Part shown: one piece after another, positions 1 through 13,700 of the stretch
How the letters are laid out: each line of letters opens with the position of its first letter
Position numbering within the stretch: position 1 is the stretch's first letter
DNA from: Corbicula japonica
Taxonomy: Eukaryota > Mollusca > Bivalvia > Venerida > Cyrenidae
DNA: 64,000 nucleotides
Direction: 5' to 3'
Assembly (NCBI GenBank): GCA_038501625.1
Contig: JAZAYU010000001.1
Coordinates: 8,669,374-8,733,373 of the forward strand
Notes under the pieces: generated by a model
The model's input: only the letters and a program-made list of their open reading frames with translations
What the model was told of the DNA's origin: nothing
Database searches by the model: none
Made by a program: the position numbers and the translations under genes

Positions 1-436
1 ACATCACAATACTAATTATCAGGACAAGTTTCATAACCCCTGACTGTATTTTGCCAAAGTTATGCCCCTTTTTCACTTAGAATTTTGGTTAAGTTTTTTG
101 TTAAAGTTGTCCTTTTCTCAGTAACATTTCACGGTACAGCTTAAACTTATCATAGTTTTCGGACATCACAATACCGATAATCAGGGCAAGTTTCACAACC
201 CCTGACTGTATTTTGCCAAAGTTATGCCCCTTTTTCACTTAGAATTTTGGTTAAGTTTTTTGTTAAAGTTGTCTTTTTCTCAGTAACTGTTCAAGATACA
301 GCTTTGAAACTTAATATAGTTGTTGGACATCACAATATCAATAATCAGGGCAAGTTTCATAACCCCTGACTGTATTTTGCCAAAGTTATGCCCCTTTTTC
401 ACTTAGAATTTTTAAGTTTTTTTGTGAAAGTTGTCT
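1..436. repeat. Tandem repeat, 162-164 bp unit
   Basis: Three copies start at about 1, 163 and 327. Each opens with ACATCACAAT and contains CCCCTGACTGTATTTTGCC, a GTTATGCCCC block and a T-rich tail. The copies differ by scattered substitutions. It lies in the intron (or sequence) left of the first visible PDZD8 exon. Short open frames here are not genes. Confidence 0.9.
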
Positions 437-1695
437 GTTGACGCCAAATTGCCTATTGTTGCCAAACTTGGTATGTGGATTTCTTATATCAAGAGGCAGC
501 TTGGGATTACCGCCCAGGTGTTTCTGGTTAATGTCAAGGTCACTGTTGCTAAAAATAGAAATTCAGTTTCTGCCTAATAACTTGGGTTTGCTTTGGCCTA
601 TTTACACCAAACTTTGGTGAGTCGGTAGCTTATATCAAGATGCTACTCAGGATTGCTACCTGGTGTCTGTGATCAAGGTCAAGATCACTGTTCCAAAAAT
701 AGAAATTCAGGTTCCACATAATTATTTGATTAAGCTTTTACCTATAAACTCCAAACTTGGTATGTGGGTAGATTATATCAAGACACAATTTGAGATTGCT
801 ATCTTGATATCTGTGATCAAGGTCAAGGTCACTGTTGCTTAAAAAAGAAATTCAGTTTCTGCTCAATGACTTGAGTTTGCTTTGACCTATTGACACAAAA
901 CTTAGTGTGTGGGAAGCTTATATGGGATGCAACTTGGAATTGCTTCGCATGTGTCTTTGATCAAGGTCAGGGTCACTGTTCCTTGTTGCTTAAAGGGAGA
1001 TGTGCAGGGTCGAGCAGGTGTACTCGGTAAAATCATAAACAGATCGATCTATGTAGCACTTACGTGTACTTTTCCCTAAACTCTACCCTCCAGGAGGAAG
1101 TTTTCGGTTAATTTTACCATTTTACCATACCTGAAAACAATCTGCTGAAGAAATCCCTATACAAAAATACATTCTATATTTAGCGATCAAGGTCTATATT
1201 TAGTCGGCAAGGTACACCGAATGCGTATTTTGGTTGAAGTGATTATGTGACAATCCCAAAAACCACCGCGGCTTTACGCGGGAAATACAAAAATAGCTAA
1301 CCTATACTCGTCGCATAGGATAGGAAACACCATTTATATATCTTTTTTATAAAATGTTGGTTTGAAATATTTCGGGTGTAAAACAATATTTGAGCTTCAA
1401 ATAATGATATTCAACTGATTAATAACCCTTTTCGCAAATCTGTTCCATTCATCAATCCTGCTCATCTCCCTTTAAAATAGAAAATCAGTTTGCATGTAAT
1501 AACTTCAGTTTTCTTTGACCTATTGACACCAAACTTGGTGTGTGAATAGCTTATACCAAGACGCAACTCGGGATTGCTCCTCAGATCTCTTTGATCAAGG
1601 TCATGGTAATGGAAATATAATTTCTGCATAATTTCTTGAGTTAGCTGTGATCTATTGATATCAAATGCAAGTGTTAAATGAAAACCTGGTTTTCG
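437..1695. repeat. Tandem-repeat element ending in GAAAACCTGGTTTTC (family D)
   Basis: Degenerate units of about 145 bp carry AGAAATTCAG, a CTTGAGTTTGCTTT block, an AGCTTATATCAAGA block and GATCAAGGTCA, the same unit seen at 49.4-50.5 kb. The right edge at about 1681-1695 reads GAAAACCTGGTTTTC, the inverted form of the start of the 49.4 kb copy. It ends about 35 bp before the first visible PDZD8 exon. A separate TTAA-flanked element is inserted at 994-1471. Confidence 0.75.
994..1471. mobile_element. Non-autonomous TIR element with TTAA target duplication
   Basis: The element begins AGGGAGATGTGCAGG (994-1008) and ends CCTGCTCATCTCCCT (1457-1471), terminal inverted repeats matching at 14 of 15 positions. 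TTAA flanks both sides (990-993 and 1472-1475). Removing the element plus one TTAA restores the surrounding family D repeat (GTTGC-TTAA-AATAGAAA), which confirms an insertion. TTAA targets are used by piggyBac and Kolobok transposases. No coding sequence is visible inside, so it must have been moved in trans. Confidence 0.85.
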
Positions 1696-1730
1696 GCGCG
1701 TGGCGACGTTTTTTTCTTGTTATTTTGTAG

Positions 1731-4700
1731 ATAAAGAGAACAATAAACAAGAAGCATGTCCTGCCTAGTTACAAAATGAGATATAAACCAATGTTTATTA
1801 AACCAGAGGAGTCTTTCATCAACCCTGACCTCTGTTTCCATGGCAACAAACTGGGAGCAGGAACACTGTCAGTAAAAGTGCTAAAATGTAGCAGATTACT
1901 GGAGCTATCTTCAGAGAGCAAGCTGTTCTGTACATTGTCCGTTGGTAGGTACATTTGTATTTTATGACACATAACGTTTTAATCATTTCTGACTGGAAAG
2001 GGAAATGTGCTTTGGAAAAAACTGGGTGAGGGGCTTGTAAAAAAATGCTGTCAGTATATGTGCTCATCTTATAACATTGCCGGAAATGACAGAAAAGAGC
2101 ATTTTCCTGTGTACTTAAAAGGTTAACATTTCATTAGCCTTGACCTTTGTTTCCTTGGCAACCTGTGATGAGAAAGTAAGTTTATATGTTCTCTTTTGGC
2201 ATAAAATTCATTAACATTGTCTTTCTGGAATTCAGGTTTAAATTGTTATTAAAGTTTGTTTAAACAGAAATGAGATTTGTATTTTTTCTATGGGTCATTG
2301 CATTGTGTTTTGAAACAAAAAGTCAGCTGACTGGCCAACAATGTAGACCCTGATCATCCTCTAGGAATATGCAGACTGATTGGGATCAGGGATGGTTGCA
2401 CAAAAAGCATTTGTCACAGTTACCAGGCTTGGATTTTAAGGAAGCAAATTTTATATGCAGATAAGCAGTAACTATATTCCAAGCTTAAAAGTACTCAATC
2501 CATTACAAAATACTAGATACATAAATGGTTTTTTAACCTCTGCTAATTATACTGTTATTTCTTGTTAAAAGTTGTGTAAGATAAAGATCATAACACTGAG
2601 ATTGGAGACCAGTCTCAAGTCTCAAGCATATGATTGGCTGTCGCCAGTTGCCATTTCAACCAAACAGATGATCGAGATTTAAGACTGGTCTCCAGTTTAA
2701 GTTTTATGATCTTGGCACATATTTTTACTTGTACACAGACAAAGAGGAAATAGAAGAAGTTTGGAGACAAAGTTGGACAACTCTAGATGTCACCTTAAAG
2801 TTTTCTTCACACCAAAGTAGTTCTGGTCTTACACTTAAAGATGTAAGTGTTCTGGTTTTTCTTTTTGAACCTTGCCTCCATGGATACAGCTTATATCACA
2901 TGTGCGACAAAGTTTCCACATTTTACGTGATAAGGATTTATTCAAACATATAAATGTGCAGCCTTCATGATCATGTCTGTATCATTCTGGCATATACATT
3001 TCAGCAACTTTCCGGAGATAGAACAGAGAAGAAGAGGGTTGTTATAGAGAACATTGTTCCGAACAGTGCTGCCTGCAGTGCTGGCTTACAAAGGGTAGGA
3101 TGAAAATAAATACAACTTTTTTAGGTGCTTGGATATGATAATTGTTCTATGTCACTAAGTGGTTTTCATATTCTAAAATCACAAGAGTGGGACTCCAATA
3201 CTAATAATTGATTGGGTTTAATTCATAGCAATCTTTAAACTGTCCAATCAAAATCAAGTGTTTTATACCTGTCTTCAATATAGATTCTGTAGTTTATGAA
3301 GATTTTTATCATTTTAATATGATGTTATTTCTTGACTGTAGTATCATCGTAAGTTACAATGCGTTTCTCATTTTTTATAGTGCTTATACTCTACAGTGCA
3401 TGATTTGGTGTACAATAAAGAGTTATTAGTATTATTTGTGTTTGCAGGGAGATATAGTGGAGACAATAGGAGATGTCCGAGTCCTATCGTTTAAGCATGC
3501 AGCCAAACAACTTAGGAACGCTGGTGAAAGGCATGTAATATTTCAGTGTATTTCTGAAATTGTTCCTACTATCCAATATTAGTGTTGTTTATAACCCTTT
3601 ACTCCATGGAATATGGATAAAAACCCATGAGGGACCATTGTAGAAACAGATAAGCCTGCACATCCGTGTGGTCTTATCTGGATCTACACTTTTTGCTTCT
3701 TAAAGAAACTTTAAGTAATATCAAGGTGAATGGATATGCATTGATCTGGATCAACATATGATAAAAGCCATATTAGCGAAGTAAAGGGTTAATACCATGC
3801 AACATCAATGCAACATCAATGTCCTTTTAAAGGTTACTTAAGGTAAAAGAAACTGGTTCTATTCTTTTATGTTTACACACGAATTCTCTAGAGTCCTCTG
3901 TATCTTGCAATATCATCCAAAAACCTAAATGACTAACACTCTTCTGGAGGCATCATTCATATATGGTCTTCCAGTGGCGACAATAAATAAATGGCATACA
4001 TATAATAATTTGTCTCAAACCATCATATTATTTGTTTCTGTCCATAGCTGAAGTAACTGTTTGTTGCACAAGAGCACATGCTTTGGCTAGTAGAAATAGA
4101 AATTTTAAAGCTTAATGTTTGCAAGTGCTGATAAAAGAAAAGAAAGCAAACAAGCTAGAGGGGTGATAACTGCAGAATATCTTTCTTACTGTTGAATCTG
4201 TTTACTTCAGTGTAACATTGCGCATCCGACGGCAGAGTAGACAGGCCTATGATCCTGAACATCTCTTTGGGGAACAACCACTGGATCTTGAGGTATGCCA
4301 ATCTCTAATTTCACAAACCACCCAACTGAAGTGCATTAATCAGTAGCAAACTCAACTTAAAACTTCAATTTTCATGTTTGTGGCACATTTTCCCACAAAA
4401 TCCATGACAATTAGAATGATTTGTACTTATGAAATAATAAATAGCTTCCAGTGATATATTGCAGGATTTATCAAAGTAGGGGGGTGGGGGGAAAGTTCAG
4501 ATGTGTAAGAATATATGAATATATATTGAGGGGCCTAGTCCCTGGTGATATATTTAATTTTGCATCTGAATGATGACCCTTGATAAATCCTGTGATATAT
4601 CACCAGAAGCTATTTATTGCTTCAATTCTAACAGGACTGGGTGAACAATCAAAATATATATAACCAAACTTTAACACATTATAAACGCAAATGGGTTTTT

Positions 4701-7700
4701 AGGTCTGCTGTTAGTGGTTACTCCCTGAACATCTCCGTAATTAAAAGATTGATGATAATTCAAAGATTGAATAACAAACTTGAAAACATTTCTGTCAAAC
4801 TGTTTATTCAGCACTCTAGTCGTCATCGGAACCGTATATTTTATTCCAATGCATTACCTTCATCAGTGAATAATAATAAACAGTGGAAATGACGTTACTT
4901 CGTTAAAATGATGCGTAAATGTCACCTTTAAGTTGCCATAAAAATAGCGGACAAAAGATATAGTATTTTATGAAAATATATAGTTTATATTTTATTATAT
5001 TACTGTGGTATCATCATATTACATGCGGGATAAAATTTCTCATATTATGTGCTATTGTAAATGTGAGATATTAAATCCCAGTGAAAAATAGGGGCCTACA
5101 GTCGTCACATGGTACGTTTATACCGACTGGTATTTTCGGAATAGCTGTGACATCGATAAGCCCACACATGGTGATATATCATGTATTTTATCACTGCAAA
5201 TATAAAAGGGAAAAACGTCAAGTCATGTCAGAATAGCTTTTAAGCATTTCTTTAATTTACTTTTTGCTTATGATCATTTTGAAGAAAAATGAATGTATCT
5301 CTCCTGTGAGATGAAACAAGTTTTTGGGCGTTTTATGGAGGCCTTTACTTACAGGTGGAAGAATGTGATATAGACAGTGATGTACATGCAGAGCTTGGCG
5401 ATTTTGTCAACATTGACTTAAAACATCCAAAGTCTTCTCCCCCTACCACAAGTTTACATAAATCACCACCGACCACCATACAGACACCAAAGTCCACACC
5501 AGCGTTAACACAGTTACATGCTGAATCAGATTCTCTCAAGCTCCGAGATAAACTTACACGGAAAATCCAATCGGGGAAAAAGAAGCTTCTAGGCGTGAAG
5601 GATAATGAGAGAGATTTCGAGAACTCAATGGAAACGAAAGGTTTGTCAATGGATAATGAAGTGACAAGGGTGTTAGATAGATGTAAATTATCTGTTTTAT
5701 TCTTTTTCTATATAAAAGAAAACCAAAGTTAAAATATTAATTAAATATTTTGACCTTATATTTTTATGCCAAGGGTTGTGGTTTTTATGCCATGGGTAGT
5801 CACTGTAGATCCAGAGCAGCCTAGTGTATTATTTGCCAGCAGAGGGGTTGAGGGTCACATCAGTCGGCAGATATATGCATACATGCCAAGTCTCACGCCA
5901 TGAGGTAAAAACTTCTCTTTAAAAAAGTGTCATCTGCAGGGCAATTTTCAATGTCTCCAATAAGTCCGAGGATTGCCGAATTGGAAACGAAAGCACTTGA
6001 TTGACAGTGATTATTGGAAATTATGACATTTTGTTTATTTCATCTGCTTCAATTACACTGGAGCAATGGATTAACATCCCATGTTAGATAAGGTGTTATT
6101 CAATTATCTTTTCTTATTAATTAATATGTTTACTCAAACATCTTTATGTCTCAGTTGGGGTACAATTTTAATGCAAGTGTTTCAGTTTTTGGCTATGGAT
6201 GGGTAAACGTCTAAGGGCATTACTTTGAAGGTGTTAATTGACAAGAGTTTTGGTTTTAATTGGCATGTTGAAGCATTAATCAAAGGTGAATAAAAACAAG
6301 ATTTGTCAAACTTTTGGGCCCTTCTCTCTCCTTTCTGTAAAGCTTCAAGAATAATTTTTATGCAAATGCAACACTAGACTTTCTTCATAAATGCCAAGTC
6401 AGTAATCGCACTTAGTGGATAACTATTGGCTTGAATAGTATGAATTTTCAGTGGACATTTTTAAAATAAATGTGGCATAAAGATTTTAGTCACAAATATT
6501 TTATTTGATTTTGAAAAATGTGTTTAATTGTCTGTTATTTCATTAAAGTAATATAACTTACTTTTTAAAAATAAGGTAAAGGTATATAAGAACATTTAAA
6601 ATATACCATGTTTCGACACGCTTAAGAAAATCTCACTTATTTTTGCTCAAATCTCACTTAAAAATGTCACTAGTCTCACTTAATTATTTTTCGATACCTG
6701 GCATGTATGGATATATGTAAGCAAACTGAGCTGTTTCTACACTGCACACAAGCAAAGATACGATTTATTCATGCTTCAGGTTTCTAAATCTAAACCACAA
6801 TCACTCCGTGCAGTTTCCAGGCGTGACTGTCAAATCACTGAGTACTGGGCTTATTTTTAAATATTTGAACTGAGGCATATGCACAAATTAAAATGCCAAG
6901 CTAAATGTTACTGTGAAATATCCTGTCTCAGAAATTTATGTAAATTGCACTGCTGTATGCCTGTGCTGAACAGCCATTTGTATTTTCTGCTTGAAAATGA
7001 CTTCTTGACAAGTCAGTGATACCAGAGTAATATGATTGTTTTTCCTGTTAGACAGTGCACCAACAGCTGCCAGCTTACTTCATGACAGAAGTCAGTCAGC
7101 CAAATCATCTCCCCAGAAACAACTCCAGGACATCTCGAGGCAACGAGCACACAGTGATACCAGTCTTAACAAGGTATGATATCTAATAAAAACACTGTAA
7201 ACTCATTTATGTGTATATTTGTTGGCACAGTGCTTGCAACATGTCATCTGAATTACCATGTTATATCTGTTTTGAATTATTTCTCTTGCAAACAGCAGGC
7301 AATATAAGTGTTCCATGGAACTCCAAATTCTAGTGTATTCAGGGATTCATTGTTGTTTGCTTCTTGGTCAGAAATAACCCTATTTCTCTTTAAATCCTTG
7401 CTTTATGTCTGTGCTCATGGTTATATAAAATTGAGCATGGAAACCAGTCTCAAATCTCAAGCATCTGATTGGCTGAAATGGCGACTTACCATTCAACCAT
7501 TTATGTTCAATCCTATGTGTTAGCCTTGACCATTCTCCATTTCACACATGATCCATCCTCATACCTGTGAATTTTATCTGAAGTTAGAGAGTTAAAATTT
7601 GACAAACATCAGAGACTTAGAAGAAAATTAAGCTCCAGAAGGTGGGAGGGGGGGGGGACTGTTTTATCCTTTGTAAATACCACTCAGTTTAGAGAAATTT

Positions 7701-10700
7701 TGTGTTCAAAGGCAAGAAACTCCCCCAGTGTGGAAGACTTCACCATGGATTTCAATAGCTTTTGAAAACTAGGGTTCATTGGACTCCCTTTGAGAATTTT
7801 CATGGGGTTATAAGATTGTCACAAGTCATAAAATGTATTCAGTGAACTTTAATTCTTATAACATTACTTCATTTAAAAAAAAAAAAGATTTGATATGTCA
7901 ATGTTTCAAAGTACTAAGTAACAAAATTTAAACGGTTTACTGTTACACAAATGTTATGAACAATAGTAGGTATGCAAGAAAAATATCTTGCATGAGACAT
8001 TTGATTAAGATAGAAAAATTTGTCACCTCAGATGAACTGTTTTGGTAGGAACTCAACAGAGCCTTGTTTCTGCAAAAACAGTTTACCTGAGGTGACAGAA
8101 TGTTCCATCTTCACCTCAAACTCATGCAAGATACTTATAATCTTGAAAAGTTACCGGTATTAGTTCTGTTATATTATTTGTATTGTAGGCATCAGATGCT
8201 GAGACAGAAAGTGTTTCCAGTGATACTGGAAATTACAGTTACATTATACTACCGCAAAGAATTGGTGAAGTTTCTACAAGAGAAATCTCTTTCACATCTG
8301 TAAGAACTTTATTCTATATTCAATGATTCTCTACAGAGAAAAATGTTTTTCCAAAATTCTGACAAACTACATTAAAGTCTCAATACTTCTAGCACCATGT
8401 AAACCTAGAGGTACATATAGGTAGTTTTAAAGTCTGTTTTTATTCCTCCACCCAGTGGGAAGCATATATACCGTAGTTGCACGTGTCCGTACGTCTGTAC
8501 GTCCGTCTGAATGTACATTTGTACGTACGTCCCCAAATTTGTGTGGCATCAGCTTTTCCTAAACTATAAAGTGGATTTTTTTCAAACTTGCAAAGATGAT
8601 CAAGCAGGATGTGTAGATAATCATAAAGAAAGGATTTTTTCCTGTGACCATTTTTACCAGAGTTATGGCCCTTTGTTATTACAAATGTTGGTACAGCAGT
8701 GGGAGCATCAGTGGCTGAAGACACATTCTAGTTTTAATGTATAATGATACTGTGCAACGCTCAAGCATCCAATCTTCAATCTTCGAAGTTTAATGAAAGT
8801 GTTTAGTGAACGGTAACACTTAGTAAAGAATGGACATTTCCTTTTTATTAAAATTATGTGCAAAAGACATAAATACATAAATACATCTGTGTGGACGAAA
8901 ATTCGTGTAATTGTATTATTATTGTAAAATTATATACTAAATAGTTTGATTTCGCTGGGGTTTGATTTGGCACACTCCTTTATGCGAAGTACGTGAACAT
9001 TAAACCCCAATTATATATAATGATACCATAGTATAAAACTTATATCACTGTTCCAGGACCCCGAGTGGAATGAAGAGTTTGAATTTGATTGTAAGGAGGA
9101 AGACAATTATGTGAATGTGTGTGTTTGGTGTAAAATGGCGCAGAGAGAACGATCCACGAAAAATCTACCCACCGTGATTAAATCGGAAAACCAACAGAAG
9201 GCTATCCCACCTGTTGAAGACATCCCATCGTATAATGTGACCACCAAAATTGGTTATGTAAGTATGTTAGACAGTGGCGCCATTGGATATTCTGTTTTTA
9301 GAATTTCAAAATAACAGCTTACATTTCCAACAAAATAAACTAGGCCCAGACAATAAAATATCTAAAACCTAAACCAGTCTCCAATCTTAAGCATCTGATT
9401 GGTTGAAATTGAGAACATTTGCCAAATGGACCAATCAAAAGATAGTTTGGAGACTGGTCTACAGTCTCAGTTTTTTATGATTTCGGGGGCCCAGGTCTTT
9501 TAGTATCACTGCTTTAAGTAGAATTTGAAAGTGGTTTTCCAGAGAAATACTTGTTGTGTGGGGTTTTGGTTTGAACAGCACAATGAGCAGTTTATTTTCA
9601 TGGCGATTTTGTTCAAACCAAAATCAATGGAAATTAATGCATGTATGAAACAAACTAAAATAATCAAGAATTTGCTTTTTGTGATATTGGGCTGGTTTTT
9701 AAACTTGTGGTATATGACAGAGAGTATTTATACAGTGTACTTCTGAATATTTGTAAAACATATCATGCATTAATTCATCCTTTACTGAATGTCACAAATA
9801 AAGATGGATATTTCAGGTGAGTATACCTCTGTCGGACATAGCAGCTGGCTGCTTGTTGACCATGCAGGGGGACACTCAATATACCATGTATCTACAACCA
9901 CCTGAAGAAACAATCACTGTCAGGTAATAACACCTTTTCTGTCTTACCCCTAAGATATACTGCAGTGGACTTTGCCTTCTGTCTACATGGGTCATTCCAG
10001 TAATTGTAAAGTCCTAAGATCTTAGACCCAAGTCATGGGAGACCATTCTAGAATATCTGGCTTGGTCTGTTTGTTGACCAGTATGAAAGTTAATAGAGTC
10101 AACCAGATTGACAGATGGCATAAAGAAATTACTGGGAAATTGCAATTGAAGAATATAGTTCCTTTGCATTAAGTGAGACATGAATAACTGATGAAAAGAT
10201 TTTTTGAGATGCTGTAAAATAATTTTATTTGTAAAAAAATGTTTACTTTTTTTGGATGAGAAATAAAATATGCACATTTTCAAAATGGCTGCATAGAATG
10301 ACCAAATGTAGCCAAAAATTTCTAAATGTGACCAAGAAACTACTGAGCGCAACCAAATAAATTGCATATATTATATATATAGCATAACAATAACAATATA
10401 AGGTTTTGATACTAAGGTGACATTTTTACAAAAAACATAATTAAATCTATATGATTAAAAAATGTAAGGTCTAGATAATTAATAATGACAGATTAGGCAA
10501 ATAAAAGCTGAAGTTGTTTGGTATGAATATGATGCCAGACTGAAATTCCAAGAAATAATGGTGCTGGTAAGTCAGTGAGATTATTTCATTGGTGTCATTT
10601 TTCTTGCAGTCGCACCAAGATACCTCTAGCTGGTCATATAGGTTTTGATAGTACTCGATGCCATGGTGATATTACGCTGTCTTTCGTACACAAACCATTT

Positions 10701-13700
10701 AAACTGGTTGACACGGCAACCAGGAAGGAGATTGTACGAGACATCCTGAATCCACCACCTGCCAAGATGAGAGCAAAGTCGTTAGAACGAGTGTAAGCAT
10801 TTGTCAGACTTGACTGTGTAACCCATTACTTCATGGGATATGGCTGTTATCCCATTTGTGAACAGTGTAGATCCAGATCAGCCAGCACAGCTGTGACATC
10901 TTATCAGGATCTGCACTGTTCGCTTTTAATTTATAAGGTTATTTCTGACCAAGAAGTGAAGAGGTAGATCCTAATCAGATGGTACTTATGTGTTGGCTGA
11001 TCTGGATCTACACTGTTGGCTCCTGCGACAAAATGCATATATATGGAGTAAAGGGGTAGCAATATTCTGTCCTGTCTCGGGATAATGTGTCTTTGGGAAG
11101 CATACATCATTTCTTGCAATGAATATATAAAAGTCCTTGAAATTGAAGTTGATTAGACCAAAACGCTTATTAATATGTTTTTAGTAAAAATTTCATTATA
11201 TATCTGTAATTAGATTACCTCAGACTTGTAAATTGAAGAAGATAAAAAGTAATTAACAGAAATAGTAATTACTGAAAGTTTCAAGTATATTGTTCAAAAG
11301 TTCTGTTTTTTTACTTACCCAGTAGTCTATCTAATTGTTGATATTATAATGGATCATGTATTTATTTTTCTTTAAGGAGATCAGATGATCAGCACAATTT
11401 AAAACCGTGTCAGTTCACCACCAGAACGTTATGTGATCTCTGCGGGAAAAAGGTTAGTTACAACTGCCTTATGGGTAATTCAACTTTATGCAAAACTATG
11501 TGTAACACAAAATTAGAAGACATTAGTTCACTTGCAGGTTTTGGTAACAGAACAGTCTATTATGCTTTAATCTGTTTTACACAATGAAACCTTGCTAGCT
11601 GGTCATGCAGATGTCTTTTATTACAGGGGCCATTAGTCAGATCCCAATTGCAAACAGCAATTTCTCTTTTACCACTGCAGTCTTGTTGATGTGAGTGACA
11701 TCAGTTAACCCTTTCCTTGATATATACGCATGTGCGACCAGTGTAGATCCAGATCAGCCTGCACATCCATGCCATCTGATCTGGATCTGCACTGGTCGCA
11801 CCTAATTAATAAAAAACCGAACAGTTTAGATCCTGATCAGACGGCATGGATGTGCTGGCTGATCTGGATCTAAACTGTTTGCCCTAGCAACAAAGGTGTA
11901 TCTATACAGTAAAGGGTTAACACATAAATCCCCACAAGCTGGCATGGTTCACACTAGAAATACCTCATCAAAGACAATGTGATATTCTAAGACCCAGTTG
12001 TTGACTTATGAAATATAGACCAATACCAGTCTTTCGTATTTTGAGTAGCATATGATAAATCAAGGCCCAAGATCATAAACCTGATTTTGGAAACATGTCT
12101 CAAATGTCAAGCATCTGATTGGCTGAAATAGCGACTGGTCATCAGATGCTTGAGATTTGAGACTGGTCTTCAGCTTTGGTTTTGTGATCTTGGGCCCAGT
12201 ACAAGTATTTATTATTTCAGATCTGGTTAAAGGGTGGTTTCAAGTGCAATACCTGTGATATTGTGTGCCACAAGAAGTGTGTTGAAAAGTGTAATGTTCA
12301 GACTAAATGCTCAAAGTAAGCAGTGTTTATGTAAAGGTCATACTAGGCTATTTAAATTATCAGACTACAGTTAAACCTGTATTAAGCAGCCATCCAGGGG
12401 AGTGGCAGAAAGTGGCTGCTAAACACAGGTGACTGTTTAAGACAGGTGGCTGCTAAGGCAGGTTCAACTGTTTTCTCAAGGTAAATGATCTTTTAAAGTT
12501 TAACCCTTTACTCCTTATGTACAGACTTTATCATGTGTGCCACAAGTGTAGATTCAAATCAGTCAGTGCATTTCTGCCGTTTGATCTGGATCTGCCCTCT
12601 TTCCTTTTTATTCTGAAATAACCTAATGAATCTTATAGTGAAAAGTGCAGATCCTGATCAAATGGCATGGATGTGTTGTCTGGTCTGGATCTACACTCTG
12701 CCCATGCCGTAAAAGTCTTGTCTATGGAGTAAACGATTCAGCTTACTGCTTGATGTAAACAATCCTTTCACATGCTTAAAGTAAACAAACATTATTACAG
12801 TTTATATAAAATGAATGTGTACGATGTTTAGACCAAAAGCGGAAGTATAATGTTTTCATGATTGTGTATAATCAGCTCTGTGTACACAATATGAAGTTGA
12901 CCCCTATAAGGGGCCTGCTGTCAGAACAGGGAGAAGTTTTGCCAGTTTTAGGGAGATGTAATTCAGGTTTTTGGCATCAGTTAAGAAATTTAGTTACAAA
13001 CTTCTTGTTCTGTAGCTTAGTGGATGGAGACATTCCAGGTCTCCCACTTGGCCATTCCCTGCATTCCCTGCAGAGTTCATGTAATGCCTAACCTTTGACA
13101 CTCTTGTCTAAATTAGGATTAGAATAAGATTAGAATTCACAGTTATAATTATATTCATACAACATAGCCTTCTAAATGTCTTAGAGCTTTTGTATTACTG
13201 GTGGTCAGGGGGTTACTGTTATAACTTAAACTTGGTGAATGAGAATGAAATGTTAGAGCACCTGCATTCAATCACCTAAGCTATTATTTAGATATCATAA
13301 GAAAATTTCCTTGTGAGAATGAGCATCAACCTATATCTTCAGGGAGGGACCAAAGATTGCTAGCCAGCCCACTGAATCCTGGGTTAGACCTCGAGGTAAC
13401 GAGGGAGACAAAGAAGAGGGAAAGGTAACCAGAAAGTTCTGGAAATTCCGTCAAGGGGACCAACCGTCATTACCTTTGAACATTCCATCAAGTAAGTGTT
13501 TATTGCATGCTCATTAAGTTCATTGCTTAAGTCCTGGTGCCAAGGTTATAAAGCTGAGATTAGAAACCAGTCTCAAATCTCAAGCATCTGATTGGCTGAA
13601 ATGGTGACTGGTCTCCATTTCAGCCAATCAGATGCTTGAGATTTGAGACTGGTTTCCATGCTCAGTTTTATAACCTTAGGCACTGATAACCTTAATCCTT

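Noticed and set aside
5355..5732. 125-codon frame read as a stand-alone gene
   Set aside because: It is PDZD8 exon 6 (5355-5640) followed by read-through into the intron.
10014..10367. 117-codon minus-strand frame in PDZD8 intron 10
   Set aside because: Within an intron of a well-supported gene, low-complexity composition, no recognisable domain.
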